Shown: piece after piece, positions 25,301-32,206 of the stretch
Layout of the letters: every line of letters begins with the position of its first letter
How positions within the stretch are numbered: the first letter of the stretch is position 1
Origin: Holothuria scabra
Taxonomy: Eukaryota > Echinodermata > Holothuroidea > Aspidochirotida > Holothuriidae
Assembly (NCBI GenBank): GCA_037179385.1
Contig: CM074185.1
Coordinates: 11,956,922 to 12,020,921 of the forward strand
Reading direction: 5' to 3'
DNA length: 64,000 nt
Notes under the pieces: generated by a model
What the model saw: only the letters and a program-made list of their open reading frames with translations
Databases searched by the model: none
What the model was told of the DNA's origin: nothing
Translations under genes and position numbers: made by a program

Positions 25301-26077
25301 AAATGAAACATATCACCTTCCCCAATCCCCTTGCAATGTTGGCCACAACCTTTTAACTATCAGCTAGAACACAACATTGAAAGGGGTAAGGGGGTTTCAG
25401 GGGAAGTTTGAGAGATAGTGAGTGTATTTTGTTACTGTACCAGCGATTTTGTGTCATTTGTTTTGTCAGGGATTGTAGCTGGGCCAGGCTGCCTAGCCTA
25501 CCTAAGACCTTGGCATAGGCCTAGCCATGCACAGGGAGGGTGGGGAGGTTAGTACCCTCCCTGGCTAGTACCCCCTCCACTGTGACCTAACCTTGTAATT
25601 CAAAAACACCTCAGATAGCGGTTTTTCTCTCTATCCTCAGGCTTTTCCCTCATATCATGCCCTCCCCCGCCCCCACGACACCAGGACCCTCCCCATGACA
25701 CAATCCTGCAGTGGCTACGCACTTGCCTGAGGCTGTGATATTCTTGCGTCAAAATCACAATACAGGCTAGCTTAGTCACTGAACGTGACCGTATAATCCG
25801 CTCCTTGTAGTCCCTCCTTACTACGGTCACTGGCCTACATGTACAAAGGTAACAATGTTTTAAGCCAAAACAACAAACCGAGCTCTAATTACAATGGAAT
25901 GGTTTATAGAACAGATTTGAGTTAATTAAATGATTTTGAGCATTCTTAGATACCACTTATACCTTCTGGAATGTTTAATACCAATAAATTCAAAGCAAAA
26001 GGCAGGAAAAATGTGGTGCCATCCTTCGCAGTAACATCGACATCTTGATCGTCTGCTACAGTGCTACTGTGTTGCAT
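4250..26077 (-). CDS. MFS transporter, spinster-like, nine exons (gene span)
   Basis: Predicted 12-pass membrane carrier of the major facilitator superfamily. Minus-strand coding exons are 26077-25963, 16119-15864, 13065-12796, 10870-10708, 9638-9410, 8073-7880, 7085-7001, 5085-4887 and 4361-4250. They sum to 1623 nt (540 codons plus stop), and all eight junctions keep frame with GT-AG sites. Motif A of the first half reads GYAADASNRK (about residues 169-178, Asp173 and Arg177), and its counterpart in the second half is GGFISDRFVKK. The TM4-TM5 region LRFALGIAEAG...DYFSPEMRG resembles the spinster (SPNS) branch, whose known members move lysophospholipids or sphingosine-1-phosphate; the substrate here cannot be read from sequence. 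Unusual is the long first extracellular loop (about residues 82-150), with four to five Cys and N-glycosylation sequons NVS and NKT. The C-terminus is short and acidic (SLLNEDGDKNR). Other MFS families are possible; membership of the superfamily is firm. Confidence 0.9.
4887..5085 (-). CDS. Transporter exon 8 (TM10-TM12)
   Basis: Acceptor ATCTCTGCAG, donor CTTGG|GTAAGT, phase 2 at its end. Encodes EMWVGVTLAVVIELVP, the cytoplasmic AHLRASS turn, TM11 (VGFYFFIISNIGGNMP) and most of TM12 (WALFILYPGCYILG). Confidence 0.93.
5086..7000 (-). other. Intron 7, with one dispersed repeat copy
   Basis: Intronic sequence without a supportable gene. Positions 6477-6643 are a dispersed repeat: the blocks ATTCTACAAACTCCAGCCC, GAGTAATAACAGTCTT and CACACAACCT recur at 16430-16590, and the first block also near 15480-15523. 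Confidence 0.7.
7001..7085 (-). CDS. Transporter exon 7 (TM9-TM10)
   Basis: An 85-nt exon too short to stand out as an open frame. Acceptor is a long T run then GCAG; donor TTTTTG|GTAAGA. It reads VVAAPFAAGTLFFPPPGAF then LFQIPTYVFG, and its phases match both neighbours, which fixes its borders. Confidence 0.9.
7086..7879 (-). other. Intron 6, nothing recognised
   Basis: AT-rich intron between exons 6 and 7 of the transporter gene. Apart from an (AT)n run near 7556-7567 I see no repeat or coding signal. Confidence 0.7.
7880..8073 (-). CDS. Transporter exon 6 (TM7 end, TM8, second motif A)
   Basis: Acceptor TTTAATTTCAG, donor AGTTTG|GTGAGT, phase 0 at its end. Encodes AGYVWGFNTQNFFNEYY, TM8 (LVGGSIGVIFGGF), the second-half motif ISDRFVKKSG and the beginning of TM9 (ARIWVLIASL). 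Confidence 0.93.
8074..9409 (-). other. Intron 5, holding a GTACC pentanucleotide microsatellite
   Basis: The intron contains a tandem run of (GTACC) units with some GTACT variants at about 8565-8645. It creates a spurious repetitive minus-strand frame (TVRYG repeats). The remainder shows nothing recognisable. Confidence 0.75.
9410..9638 (-). CDS. Transporter exon 5 (TM6, central cytoplasmic loop, TM7 start)
   Basis: Acceptor ATATCCGTAG, donor GGAG|GTATGT. It begins GWRATFWLAGLPG, the usual MFS start of TM6, followed by the charged central loop (MKEPVRQG... to KKLLTVLG) and the beginning of TM7 (SLLMLCLAGSIRNGG). Confidence 0.93.
9639..10707 (-). other. Intron 4, nothing recognised
   Basis: Intronic sequence. 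A short pair of near-repeats (AACTGCCAAAATTTCCC) lies at about 10550-10587. Otherwise no supported feature. Confidence 0.65.
10708..10870 (-). CDS. Transporter exon 4 (TM4 end, TM5)
   Basis: Acceptor GAATCCAG, donor ACAG|GTAAGT, phase 0 at its end. The junction with exon 3 rebuilds GIAEAGCTPFASS, the Gly- and Glu-containing TM4 signature. It then carries DYFSPEMRGTALGIYNMG and TM5 up to AADIGGQ. Confidence 0.93.
11244..11350. repeat. Short palindromic MITE-like hairpin in intron 3
   Basis: Arms of about 35 nt (from GTTCCACAAAGAGTTAC on the left, near 11248) match the reverse complement of the right arm (ending at about 11342) with two mismatches. They are separated by about 25 nt. This is the form of a small foldback element. 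Confidence 0.75.
12334..12435. repeat. About 100-bp MITE, copy 1
   Basis: Inverted ends AGGGGAGAGTCATTTATCT and AGATAAATGACTCTGCCCT bound a 102-bp unit. A second copy with the same ends and similar interior lies at 17306-17412. No convincing target-site duplication was seen. Confidence 0.7.
12445..12672 (-). mobile_element. tRNA-derived SINE, copy 1
   Basis: On the minus strand the head reads TGGTCAAGCAGTTAGAGC, similar to a tRNA A box, followed by GGAGCTGGGGTCC at the B-box spacing. Then comes a body with GGGTCATATAGAAGA, AAGCAAGCCAGTGAG and AACCAGTTGGTAGGAAACTGG. Related bodies occur at 33060-33245 (plus) and 54460-54570 (minus). The A/B-box head with a non-tRNA body is the SINE plan. Confidence 0.7.
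12796..13065 (-). CDS. Transporter exon 3 (loop 1 end, TM2-TM4)
   Basis: Acceptor CCCTTCTTCAG, donor ATTGC|GTAAGT. The two-base carry from exon 2 completes a Ser codon, giving NKESCLAALG across the junction. Contains sequon NKT, motif A between TM2 and TM3, TM3 (ICLAIWSAVTVL) and most of TM4 with its conserved Arg (LRFALGI). Confidence 0.93.
13140..13440 (-). repeat. Foldback MITE family, single-arm copy in intron 2
   Basis: Matches the right-arm orientation of the 2974-3570 element: CTCCCACAACTGTCTTAAGA, CATCCTCATCCAGACACAATC, then GTGCAATATGAGCTAC and a GCTGTCAAGCAAAGAGCTGA block. A T run interrupts it at about 13248-13262. Confidence 0.65.
13486..13681. repeat. 196-bp repeat with inverted ends, copy 1
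   Basis: Begins ACAATCCTGGACAAAAATG and ends with the near inverse (TTCGTCCAGGATTGT). A nearly identical copy lies at 14803-14997 in the same orientation. Its right flank (13682-13715) is the inverse of the left flank of copy 2, so the parent unit was longer. Confidence 0.8.
14803..14997. repeat. 196-bp repeat with inverted ends, copy 2
   Basis: About 98 percent identical by eye to 13486-13681, differing at only a few positions, including the right end (TTGTTCAGGATTGT). Both sit in intron 2 of the transporter gene, 1.3 kb apart. Confidence 0.8.
15088..15422. repeat. About 335-bp dispersed repeat, copy 1 (intron 2)
   Basis: Direct relative of 19268-19609. Both contain CAGAGGGGGAAAGG, a C run, TTTTCAGAAGAAG.TGGGTAA, CACAAATAAATGGCCTTTAA, GCATCAATTTGGACTTGGGG and a final C run before TTTGTGTTTCTGGC. 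Ends are inverted only in the G-run/C-run sense. Confidence 0.75.
15864..16119 (-). CDS. Transporter exon 2 (TM1 and start of extracellular loop 1)
   Basis: The acceptor TTTACTCAG precedes 16119 and the donor GAGAG|GTTTGT ends it in phase 2. It encodes the internal Met at 16099 (MAESPRFYEV), a hydrophobic TM1 rich in Leu and Tyr that ends NQLDRYAL, and the first half of the large loop with sequon NVS and two Cys. Confidence 0.88.
16430..16590. repeat. Dispersed repeat copy in intron 1
   Basis: Second long copy of the repeat seen at 6477-6643, sharing TCTACAACCTCCAGCCCACA, TGAGTAATAACAGTCTTATG and CCACACACAACCT. Confidence 0.65.
16638..16830. repeat. Three-copy tandem repeat of about 67 bp
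   Basis: Units start near 16638, 16706 and 16772 with TTTTAGGACT and share ACACTAACCCAATGAGTT and AAATTTCATAATTTA blocks. It lies in intron 1. Confidence 0.8.
17306..17412. repeat. About 100-bp MITE, copy 2
   Basis: Same inverted ends as 12334-12435 (AGGGGAGAGTCATTTATCT at left, AGATAAATGGCTCTGCCCT at right) with a diverged centre. Confidence 0.7.
18094..18459 (-). other. Orphan ORF of about 120 codons inside intron 1
   Basis: Open minus-strand frame ending DTDEDTPLHGSEFRH. Its composition is fairly protein-like (several Trp and Cys, for example RDWSLLYQTTKDVEDSKQFL). It has no ATG at its head and is preceded by ACTGTAG, a possible acceptor. No family recognised. It could be an alternative exon of the surrounding gene, a transposon fragment or chance. 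Confidence 0.25.
18545..19064. repeat. Possible TIR element of about 520 bp
   Basis: Left end CAGGGTTCAAAATTAGC and right end GCTATTTCGAACCTG are imperfect inverted repeats, and GCCCGG or CCCGGGC blocks recur inside. The flanking 8-mers TCCCATCT and TCCTGCCT agree at only 5 of 8 positions, so a target-site duplication is not established. Confidence 0.4.
19268..19609. repeat. About 340-bp dispersed repeat, copy 2 (intron 1)
   Basis: Direct-orientation relative of 15088-15422, colinear over its length. The reading frames found on both strands here arise from the repeat. Confidence 0.75.
20440..20700 (+). repeat. Foldback MITE family, single-arm copy in intron 1
   Basis: Colinear with the left arm of 2974-3570: CTTTGACTGACAGCTAATTC, GCAGAGTACCAAAGCTTATA, GAGAGTGTTTTGATTA, GCAATAAACTGAGATTG, GAATTTCAGACAATTGTGGG. 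Confidence 0.75.
22262..24907. mobile_element. 2.65-kb element with about 0.4-kb terminal inverted repeats
   Basis: The arm 22262-22669 is the inverse of 24497-24907. Shared blocks, seen in opposite sense, include CAGGGTTTTC at the outer tips, GGAAATTTTGTGACTTATGC, AAATGGTGACACTTTTAAGG, GGCCGTTATTTCGCGCCCGT and TTGCAATCTTAC near the inner border. The 1.8-kb interior has no recognisable coding region, so this looks like a non-autonomous foldback DNA element within intron 1. No clear target-site duplication was seen. Confidence 0.75.
25168..25185. repeat. Extra copy of the CAGGGAAAACCCTG palindrome
   Basis: The 14-bp palindrome CAGGGAAAACCCTG that forms the right tip of the foldback element at 24894-24907 recurs here, about 280 bp further on. 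Confidence 0.5.
25605..25725 (-). repeat. Dispersed GTAGC-type repeat fragment
   Basis: Inverse of the block at 34265-34412: TAGCGGTTTTTCTCTCTATCC, a C-rich centre, then ATGACACAATCCTGCAGTGGC. The two copies share colinear parts in opposite orientation. Confidence 0.5.
25963..26077 (-). CDS. Transporter exon 1, candidate upstream start
   Basis: ATG at 26077 opens 38 codons (MQHSSTVADDQDVDVTAKDG...) that end at GAAG|GTATAAGT. The one-base phase joins the acceptor at 16120 exactly in frame and reads through to the Met at 16099, adding 45 residues. Frame agreement and a good donor support it. The next exon carries its own good ATG, so this exon could belong to one isoform, or the real start could be Met46. 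Confidence 0.55.
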
Positions 26078-27100
26078 GATGGGAAGGACTTCCGCTATAC
26101 AAGCTGTTGAAGACCAATTAGTACGCGCGGCTAGTCAATACTTGTACTTCATATAGTAAGCTCTCTGTACATTACCAAATTGTACAGTCAATGTGTAGGT
26201 TTCTCCGTTTTAAATGAGATCACATGACAAACACTGACTTCTTCAACTGAAAAAATAATCTGCACAGGCTTAACGTTACTCACAGAATTATCCAGCCAAA
26301 ATTTCCCTCTTAAAGGTATTACTTTGTTAAAAGACTTGTGTGGAAGGTGAAGGTGATGACAAAGATCATCTGTGGAAAGTTTGGTGAGAAAAGGTATCTT
26401 TTAAGGGACGTGAGGGATGCCTACTCACGCGTGAGTAGGCAAGTGAGCTGTGTTTTTGTGTATACCGGGCAAGGGCCCAGAAATGAAGTGTATAGCATAG
26501 GAACGTAATGCTGGGTCCTGTTCAAGGGCTAGGCCAGCTAGGCCTAGTCCTAGTTAAAGTTATGGAAAACCAATTACTATTTTAAGTAAGAGAATACTAA
26601 CTTTAGTAAGTAACTCCAGGCTTATTTCTTACGTAGGCTAGCCTAGTGTATTAGTCCTAGGCTACTAACGTTAGACCTAGGCCTACAGTAGGCCTAGTCA
26701 CTGAAGTGAACGTGACCGTATAATCCGCTCCTTGTAGTCACTCCTTACCAGAAATGAAGTGTATAGCATAGGAACGTAATGCTGGGTCCTGTTCAAGGGC
26801 TAGTTAGACCCAAGTTACTAATTAGTCAGACTGACTAGCCTACAATACAAAGACGACGTTACAATGAATGAGTCCTGAGTGTTTTAACACACCAGAGACT
26901 TCGATCAAGATTCTTCTTTTTGGACCTCAGCTGAAACGTGACAGAGGTAGAAGGCTGAGTGATGACTTCAACGACAGCGAAAGGTGGAAGCTCCCTAGGA
27001 CCTGGCGCTATTGTGCACTGTACTGTGATAGTGTGGAGATACAACAACATTGTCTGGCTGTCGATTGGATGTCATATGACACTGACTGACTGAGAGATCA
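26078..27100. promoter_or_regulatory. Candidate divergent promoter region
   Basis: Lies between the candidate first exon of the minus-strand transporter (start 26077) and the presumed 5' region of the plus-strand coiled-coil gene. The head-to-head layout suggests shared regulation. I see no unambiguous TATA box or initiator, so the call rests on gene arrangement only. Confidence 0.3.
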
Positions 27101-27313
27101 AAGAGCGTCTGCGAGGCGGTCGGTGAATTTGTTCACACTGAACAATACGTACATAAGTGTGTTAAGTAAATCGGCCGATATGGAGGAAAATAGTGCATGT
27201 GTTACACAAGATATTACGCAATTGGTCCAGACCAGCCTCTGACCTGACTGAAGAATTGACAAGTCCTAAACTCTTTCCTTGTCTAGCCTTTATGATTTCT
27301 TTATTTATTTTGA
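27100..27313 (+). other. Possible non-coding first exon of the coiled-coil gene
   Basis: The sequence ends at TTTGAA|GTAAGTATC (27311-27322), a strong donor, and the next good acceptor in this direction is at 28857. A short frame from ATGGAGGAAAATAGTGC stops inside, so the exon would be 5' UTR. Start of transcription unknown. Confidence 0.3.
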
Positions 27314-27676
27314 AGTAAGTATCATTATTTCGCATGGCACTGTTATTCGACTACGGTTTTTTAACTTAGGCCAGCCTTCCTAGGCTAGGTCTGAAAATTA
27401 TTTTACCAAATCGGCACTAATGTTTCAGTTATGGTACCATTTCCGCGATATGTAAACATTGAAGTGCAAATTACTTGCTAGCCTAGTAACAGCAGCCGCC
27501 CACAAGTAAACTGGGATTGAAAGACATATTCATTGTTTACAAACAAAAGCCTTGAGAAGGCCTCAAAAGGGGAGAAAATCGTGCTTACATTGTCATCATA
27601 ATGAAAGGTAGCTATATTCCAATAGTTTTACTTTCCACTGCAGCTGATACAGAGCTGTTTCAGATGACCTGTCTGA

Positions 27677-27955
27677 GTGCATGAAATGCAACTTACTTGG
27701 CTTGTTGTTACCCTCCAGAAAGCCAGGCTGGGCATCCTGGCCTTGCCAACTGGCAACTTGCTACAACCAGTCTGGCGGCCATTTATGCATCACAACTCAA
27801 ATAGCTTTATAACCATCAACATTAACATCAACACAGCTCCTTTTCAGTCTCACACCATCAGAGACTGGCACCTTCTGCCCCAGGATATTACTGACCTCCA
27901 GAACCTCAATCTATTCAAGACCTCTGGCTTGAAGTTCCTCAGGTGGGAGGGTTAG
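27677..27955 (+). pseudogene. Remnant of a non-LTR retrotransposon reverse-transcriptase C-terminus
   Basis: The frame reads KARLGILALPTGNLLQPVWR, then a His/Asn-rich patch, then HTIRDWHLLPQDITDLQNLNLFK and stop. The order ARL..L..LPT..LQP, then a (P/S)RTI.(E/D)W..LP core, then a phi.SL..FK tail, is the familiar end of ORF2 in CR1/RTE/L2-like LINEs. Nothing upstream encodes the polymerase core, so this is a short 5'-truncated copy. The head lacks an ATG. The family call is from recognition, not a search. Confidence 0.65.
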
Positions 27956-28876
27956 GTTTTCCCAAGTGCTACAAACCCCTTGTGTGTAGTTTGACTCCAC
28001 CTGGAGTGTCGCACAGTATCTATCCAGATACAGTATAGTAAATGTTCAATTCTCAGAACATTAAGACAGTGAGAACCAGAGATGTTTTATTTAAATAAGT
28101 TTGGGGGACTGCATGTTCATTCCTTTGGGTATTTATATTTAGATTGGAGCCTAAGTTTGGTTCACCAGTGTTACAACTTTCTTGTGAACTTATTATTTTG
28201 TGGAAGTTAAATAAACTAATTATTGTACAAAAAACCCTTTCCATCTACCAGGAATCTCAGTCCTTTTTATTCAGAATTACTAGAGGTTCATCTACACCTG
28301 AATTATTTCAGTGTACATCAAATGAATAAGTTGTAAAGACATGCACTGTACGTACAGTGTATTAGGGCTCAAAATTAGGACTTTGTCTTCTTGCTCTAGA
28401 CAAGTGATTTTTGCCTGAGACACTCAACCAATACTTCTCTCTATGGTGTCCATAGGACAACCACTGACTGTACACTTGTACCTCTCTATACATTCCATGT
28501 CAGAGCTTTTTGTTTGAAAGCCAAATTCCCCAATCATGTTCTACAGTATTAAAATGTTATATGTATTCTATGCTCTGTGAGTTTGTGCAAATTTCAATGA
28601 AAATTCATAGCTGTTCAATTACCACATTTTTGTGGGGACAACATGAAATTGGAAGGACAACCAATTTTTTATGTCAATTCTGTCGTTACAGATTTATGTC
28701 AAGTTATTTTAGTCTACAATACTTTTCGTATCACTAGATACCTGAAGTATACATCACAGTATCATTAAAAGGAAACTTGGGACACTTGAGAAGGTAAATG
28801 GTCCCAAGAAAAATGTGATTTCTAATCATAATTGTCTGTTGTGTTTATTTTTCTTAGATTCACCAATTATCAGAAA

Positions 28877-30370
28877 ATGGAAGCATGGATAGAACAAATG
28901 AATGAATGGACACATGGAGATGAAAAACTTGTGAATGAATGGAAACTTTTAATGGCTAATGAGCCATTTGTTTTACTTGTTGATGAACTAGATGTAGAAA
29001 CAGAAGATATTCCAGAGTTAGACCTATCAAGCTTGGCTTCTGATTCTTCAACTACGTTTCCTAATGGATCTGACATCAGTGATACCTTCACATCATTCCG
29101 AGATGTTGCCAGCCAAGCAGACCTGAATGAAGAGGAGCTACCATCACAGATAGAAGGTCTTTACAGCAAATTAACTGAAGCAGCTAAAGTTGGTGCTCAG
29201 GAGATGTTCGCCGCAGCATCAATGAATGCGTCCATTGAAGCAATAGATGCAGGTATATCAGTCTTGGAGGAAGAGATCCAAACACTAGATGAGGAAGTCA
29301 GAGGTGTTGATTTTGAGATTGCTGAGCTAGAAGCAGCAATTGTCACTGCTGAATGTGAGATAGAAGAAGCCATCGCTGCTGAAGGAACAGCTGCAGCTGA
29401 AGTAGCAGCTGTTGTTGCAGCTGAAGGTATTTGTGAAACTGCTGATTGGTGGACCATGATCAGCAACTGTATCCCTCAGAATGGAGCTAGTTCAGAACAG
29501 GTGCCAGCGGTTACAGCTGTCAGACAAAAATATGAAGAGGCTTATCAAAAGAAAAAAGAGGCGGAAGAATCATTGAAGAGAAAGGAAGATGAGCTGCATG
29601 AGAAGCGGGAAGTCTCATCCTGTGCCCCATTAAAACGTGACAGTAAAACTAAACGTCTAGAAAGCATGACACAAAAAAGGGACCAAAAGCAAAACAAACT
29701 TGAACACACAGAAAACAAAATTGAGGCATACAAAGTGATCCACAAGACGATAATGATCAAGTTATGGTTTATCAAATATTGGATGGCAACTAAGAATAAA
29801 ACGCTATCACGACCCTTAACTTTGCCTACTGAACCAAGTTCAAAAACTGTAAATTTGAGGAAGCGACGGTTGCAGCCATCATCTTTTCCTGATACTAAGC
29901 AGATCAAAGCTGGAATAAAAACTGTCAAGCAGGGAAATGGATATGGCACTATCAGAATGATTCGAGCTAATGACGAATCAGAGAGAGTTTTCAAAAACAA
30001 GGAATATACCGAACGGTATGGCGGTTGGAATAGAGTTGCTGTGATATGGGAACATGTAAATGAGCCCTCAAATAAGCTGAAATCCTTGGAAACTGTCAAA
30101 ATCTGGGCTTCAAACAATGGGGTTTCTGATGATTTTCATTCTCAATGTGGTATGTGGGGTGTTATAGGAGAGAGTGCTTTCGAAATTGCTTTGGAATGTG
30201 TTGGAAGATATCCAAAATTATATACATTCTATGAAAATGGCTTGCATACAAGTGGCAAAGAGTTCCAGCTAGATTCGTATGACTCAGTATTTCTTTGTGT
30301 ACGGTCAGCTCCATATCCTGCATGGGAAGCAGCGTGTCATGGTTTTTTGGTACAATATACTTGCCTTTAA
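28877..30370 (+). CDS. Uncharacterised coiled-coil protein, 497 aa, single coding exon
   Basis: The exon opens after the acceptor TTTTTCTTAG (to 28857), and the first ATG is 28877 (MEAWIEQMNEW); frame upstream of the acceptor is intronic. Residues about 1-75 are acidic and Ser-rich. Residues 80-185 are helical and end in an Ala/Glu stretch (IAELEAAIVTAECEIEEAIA...). Residues 205-285 are a highly charged coiled coil (EEAYQKKKEAEESLKRKEDE). A basic linker follows (LRKRRLQPSSF). The last 140 or so residues form a Trp/Gly-rich globular part (GNGYGTIRMIRANDESERVF, GGWNRVAVIWEHVNEPSNKL, SQCGMWGVIGESAFEIALEC, GKEFQLDSYDSVFLCVRSAP). No signal peptide or membrane segment is visible. I do not recognise the C-terminal domain and assign no function. 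Long uninterrupted frame, protein-like composition and flanking signals make the gene itself convincing. Confidence 0.85.
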   Translation: MEAWIEQMNEWTHGDEKLVNEWKLLMANEPFVLLVDELDVETEDIPELDLSSLASDSSTTFPNGSDISDTFTSFRDVASQADLNEEELPSQIEGLYSKLTEAAKVGAQEMFAAASMNASIEAIDAGISVLEEEIQTLDEEVRGVDFEIAELEAAIVTAECEIEEAIAAEGTAAAEVAAVVAAEGICETADWWTMISNCIPQNGASSEQVPAVTAVRQKYEEAYQKKKEAEESLKRKEDELHEKREVSSCAPLKRDSKTKRLESMTQKRDQKQNKLEHTENKIEAYKVIHKTIMIKLWFIKYWMATKNKTLSRPLTLPTEPSSKTVNLRKRRLQPSSFPDTKQIKAGIKTVKQGNGYGTIRMIRANDESERVFKNKEYTERYGGWNRVAVIWEHVNEPSNKLKSLETVKIWASNNGVSDDFHSQCGMWGVIGESAFEIALECVGRYPKLYTFYENGLHTSGKEFQLDSYDSVFLCVRSAPYPAWEAACHGFLVQYTCL

Positions 30371-30403
30371 AGTTGGTTTCATACTGTATTAATGAATCTA
30401 ATT

Positions 30404-30409
30404 ATTAAA
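30404..30409 (+). terminator. Polyadenylation signal ATTAAA
   Basis: ATTAAA lies 34 nt after the stop codon of the coiled-coil gene, followed by a GT-rich stretch (TTCGTGTTTGTTTATAT, from about 30428). It is the commonest variant signal, and its position fits a short 3' UTR. Confidence 0.55.
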
Positions 30410-31280
30410 ATACTTTGACAACTACCTTCGTGTTTGTTTATATATTTCACTTACGTTCAACTTCACTGTATGTACTACGGTAACAACTCATATGTATTGA
30501 TCTCTGAGTTGCTTGCTCATTTGTTTACATTGTTCATTCACAAACAAAAATCATATTTTCAAACATATTTTTTCTTAATGCATAATCAGTTTGTGGAACA
30601 AGAGGTCAGAGGATGTCTGAATATTTCATCATTTATTTTAAACACAATCAGATCTTTCAAATGAAGTTGCTCAATGTTGAGCAGAGTTCATCAGTGCTGC
30701 TAATAGAGAGAGGTTCAAGAATGTAGGCCCTATAATGTACTGTAATTCGAAGTTGGATTTCTAGATGAATTCTGTGAGTCAGAGTAATGTCATCCAAATC
30801 TTGGAACCATCATCATTAGTTGTAGCAGTATGAGGGGAGGGGGTGAGGGGTCATTTGCAACCTCAGATATTTCCTTGCTCCCACCCCCAGTTGTCCCCAC
30901 CCTTCAAAGGTTGGGTCAGTTAATTTGGGTCAACCGAAAATATAAATTATATTCAAGTACATCCCCTGGATCGAGACTTAATTTTTCATCCAGAGGTTTG
31001 CTAAACCCTCAAAACTTCTGTGGGATTTTGCCCACTGAACGCCACCTAGATGTACTGCATTCAGTTTTGTTCTGGGACCGGTGTGTGCCATGGTCTTTTA
31101 TCATTTGTTAACTTGACTGGATGAGAAGGTGTTCACCCAGAGGTGTGCTAAATCCTCTAACCTGTTTTGCCCTGTTGATCCCACCCAGTAGCATTTGGTT
31201 TGTTCCAGGTATGTGGTCTTTTATCATGTATGAAAGGGCCAAACCTCTCACTTCAAACTACAGTTTTGGCACCCGGGTAC
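30410..31280. other. Intergenic, with a diverged tandem pair
   Basis: Positions about 30980-31110 and 31125-31235 share CATCCAGAGGTTTGCTAAA-type, TTGCCC.... and GGTCTTTTATCAT blocks, indicating an old tandem duplication of about 140 bp. No gene supported. Confidence 0.5.
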
Positions 31281-31545
31281 CAAGATTCCCAATTGGCTCA
31301 GCTCTTTGACTGACAGCTAATTCAAACGATGCAGAGTGCCAGAGCTTATATTACGCAGCATGAACAGTACTGAGAGTGTTCTGATTATATAAATTGAGTT
31401 TTTCTATGCTCACCCTGAAGCAATAAACTGAGATTGCGTCTGGATGAGGATGAATTTCAGACAATTGTGGGAGGGGCTTCAGTAGGAAGGTTAGGAGAAT
31501 TGGTACTGTTTGGGGTAAGAGAACTGGGCCTTGAAGTTGACTGGA
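31281..31545 (+). repeat. Foldback MITE family, single-arm copy
   Basis: Colinear with 20440-20700 and with the left arm of 2974-3570, beginning CCAATTGGCTCAGCTCTTTG and ending near GGTACTGTTTGGGGTAAGAG. Confidence 0.75.
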
Positions 31546-31867
31546 TGAGATGGTAGGGCTAAATACTGTACATTCAAAACACACAAAGAAGGCATATATA
31601 AATACGTATTTGTGTAAAAGGAAAAGGGGTCTAAAGAGTCACACACTGTTGTAGAGTTAATTTCTTGGTACCCTTTAACGAAAAAAATCATGGGGTCTTT
31701 TATACAAAAAAAAAACCTTGCACATGATGCTCAGTCACCGTTTTTGCACTTAACCAACCAGATAAAAAACAATAATATGTAAAATAGAATAGTTTCTTGT
31801 GTATATTTTTGGTACCGAACTTTTACCACACTTTTTATACCGTATGCTAATTTTGTTGAATTCTGTA

Positions 31868-31910
31868 TGATTAAGGGTTAGGGAAAGTCGGTAAGGGTTA
31901 GGGACAGCGG
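31868..31910 (+). repeat. Degenerate telomere-like motif pair
   Basis: Contains AAGGGTTAGGGA twice, about 26 bp apart, a degenerate form of the animal TTAGGG unit. Another CCCTAACCCTAACC lies near 45423. Both are too short to be called interstitial telomere arrays. Confidence 0.35.
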
Positions 31911-32050
31911 AAAAATTTCATAAGAGACAGGCCTTGAGTTTTGGATTTTCCAGATGTGCTGCAAATCACATTCCTCGGGAAATTGAGGAGTGTTGTAGGT
32001 ATGCTGTTTTATTAAATTTTAGTAGATTTATCTGAGTTCTAGGTGTGCAG

Positions 32051-32206
32051 AGAAGTCAACACTACGCCCGGCGATTTGAAGAGAGTGATGCCGTGCAATC
32101 GCACTCGCACTCGTACTCACACGCCTCAAAATTCATTAAAGGCCTTAAGAGAGTGTCAAAAGAGGGTGGAAAGTCTGTCTTGGGGCTCCATTGGCAAAGC
32201 TCTCGG
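32051..32206 (+). CDS. Isolated exon candidate, 52 codons
   Basis: Acceptor AGGTGTGCAG and donor CTCTCGG|GTGAGT bound exactly 52 codons in phase 0/0. They read RSQHYARRFEESDAVQ, a His/Ser repeat (SHSHSYSHAS), then KFIKGLKRVSKEGGKSVLGL. Amino acid content and clean splice sites look like a real internal exon on the plus strand. I cannot identify the protein or find companion exons in the window, so it could belong to a gene with very large introns or be a lost exon. Confidence 0.45.

Larger units (their letters stand above)
25480..26800. repeat. AGGCCTA-rich region with two pairs of short duplications
   Basis: Words such as TAGGCCTAG are dense at 25490-25530 and 26520-26700. A block with GTGACCGTATAATCCGCTCC occurs at about 25780 and 26710. 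A block with TGAAGTGTATAGCATAGGAA through TGCTGGGTCCTGTTC occurs at about 26484 and 26755. The blocks surround exon 1 of the transporter. Confidence 0.65.

Noticed and set aside
28832..28876. Upstream extension of the coiled-coil frame (MSVVFIFLRF...)
   Set aside because: It lies before the acceptor TTTTTCTTAG, uses no ATG and reads through the polypyrimidine tract, so it is intron.
29197..30117. Minus-strand frames opposite the coiled-coil gene
   Set aside because: They are shadows of the plus-strand coding exon; the plus strand has acceptor, ATG, stop and polyadenylation signal.
31868..31910. Interstitial telomere repeat
   Set aside because: Only two degenerate AGGGTTAGGG words; too short to distinguish from chance.
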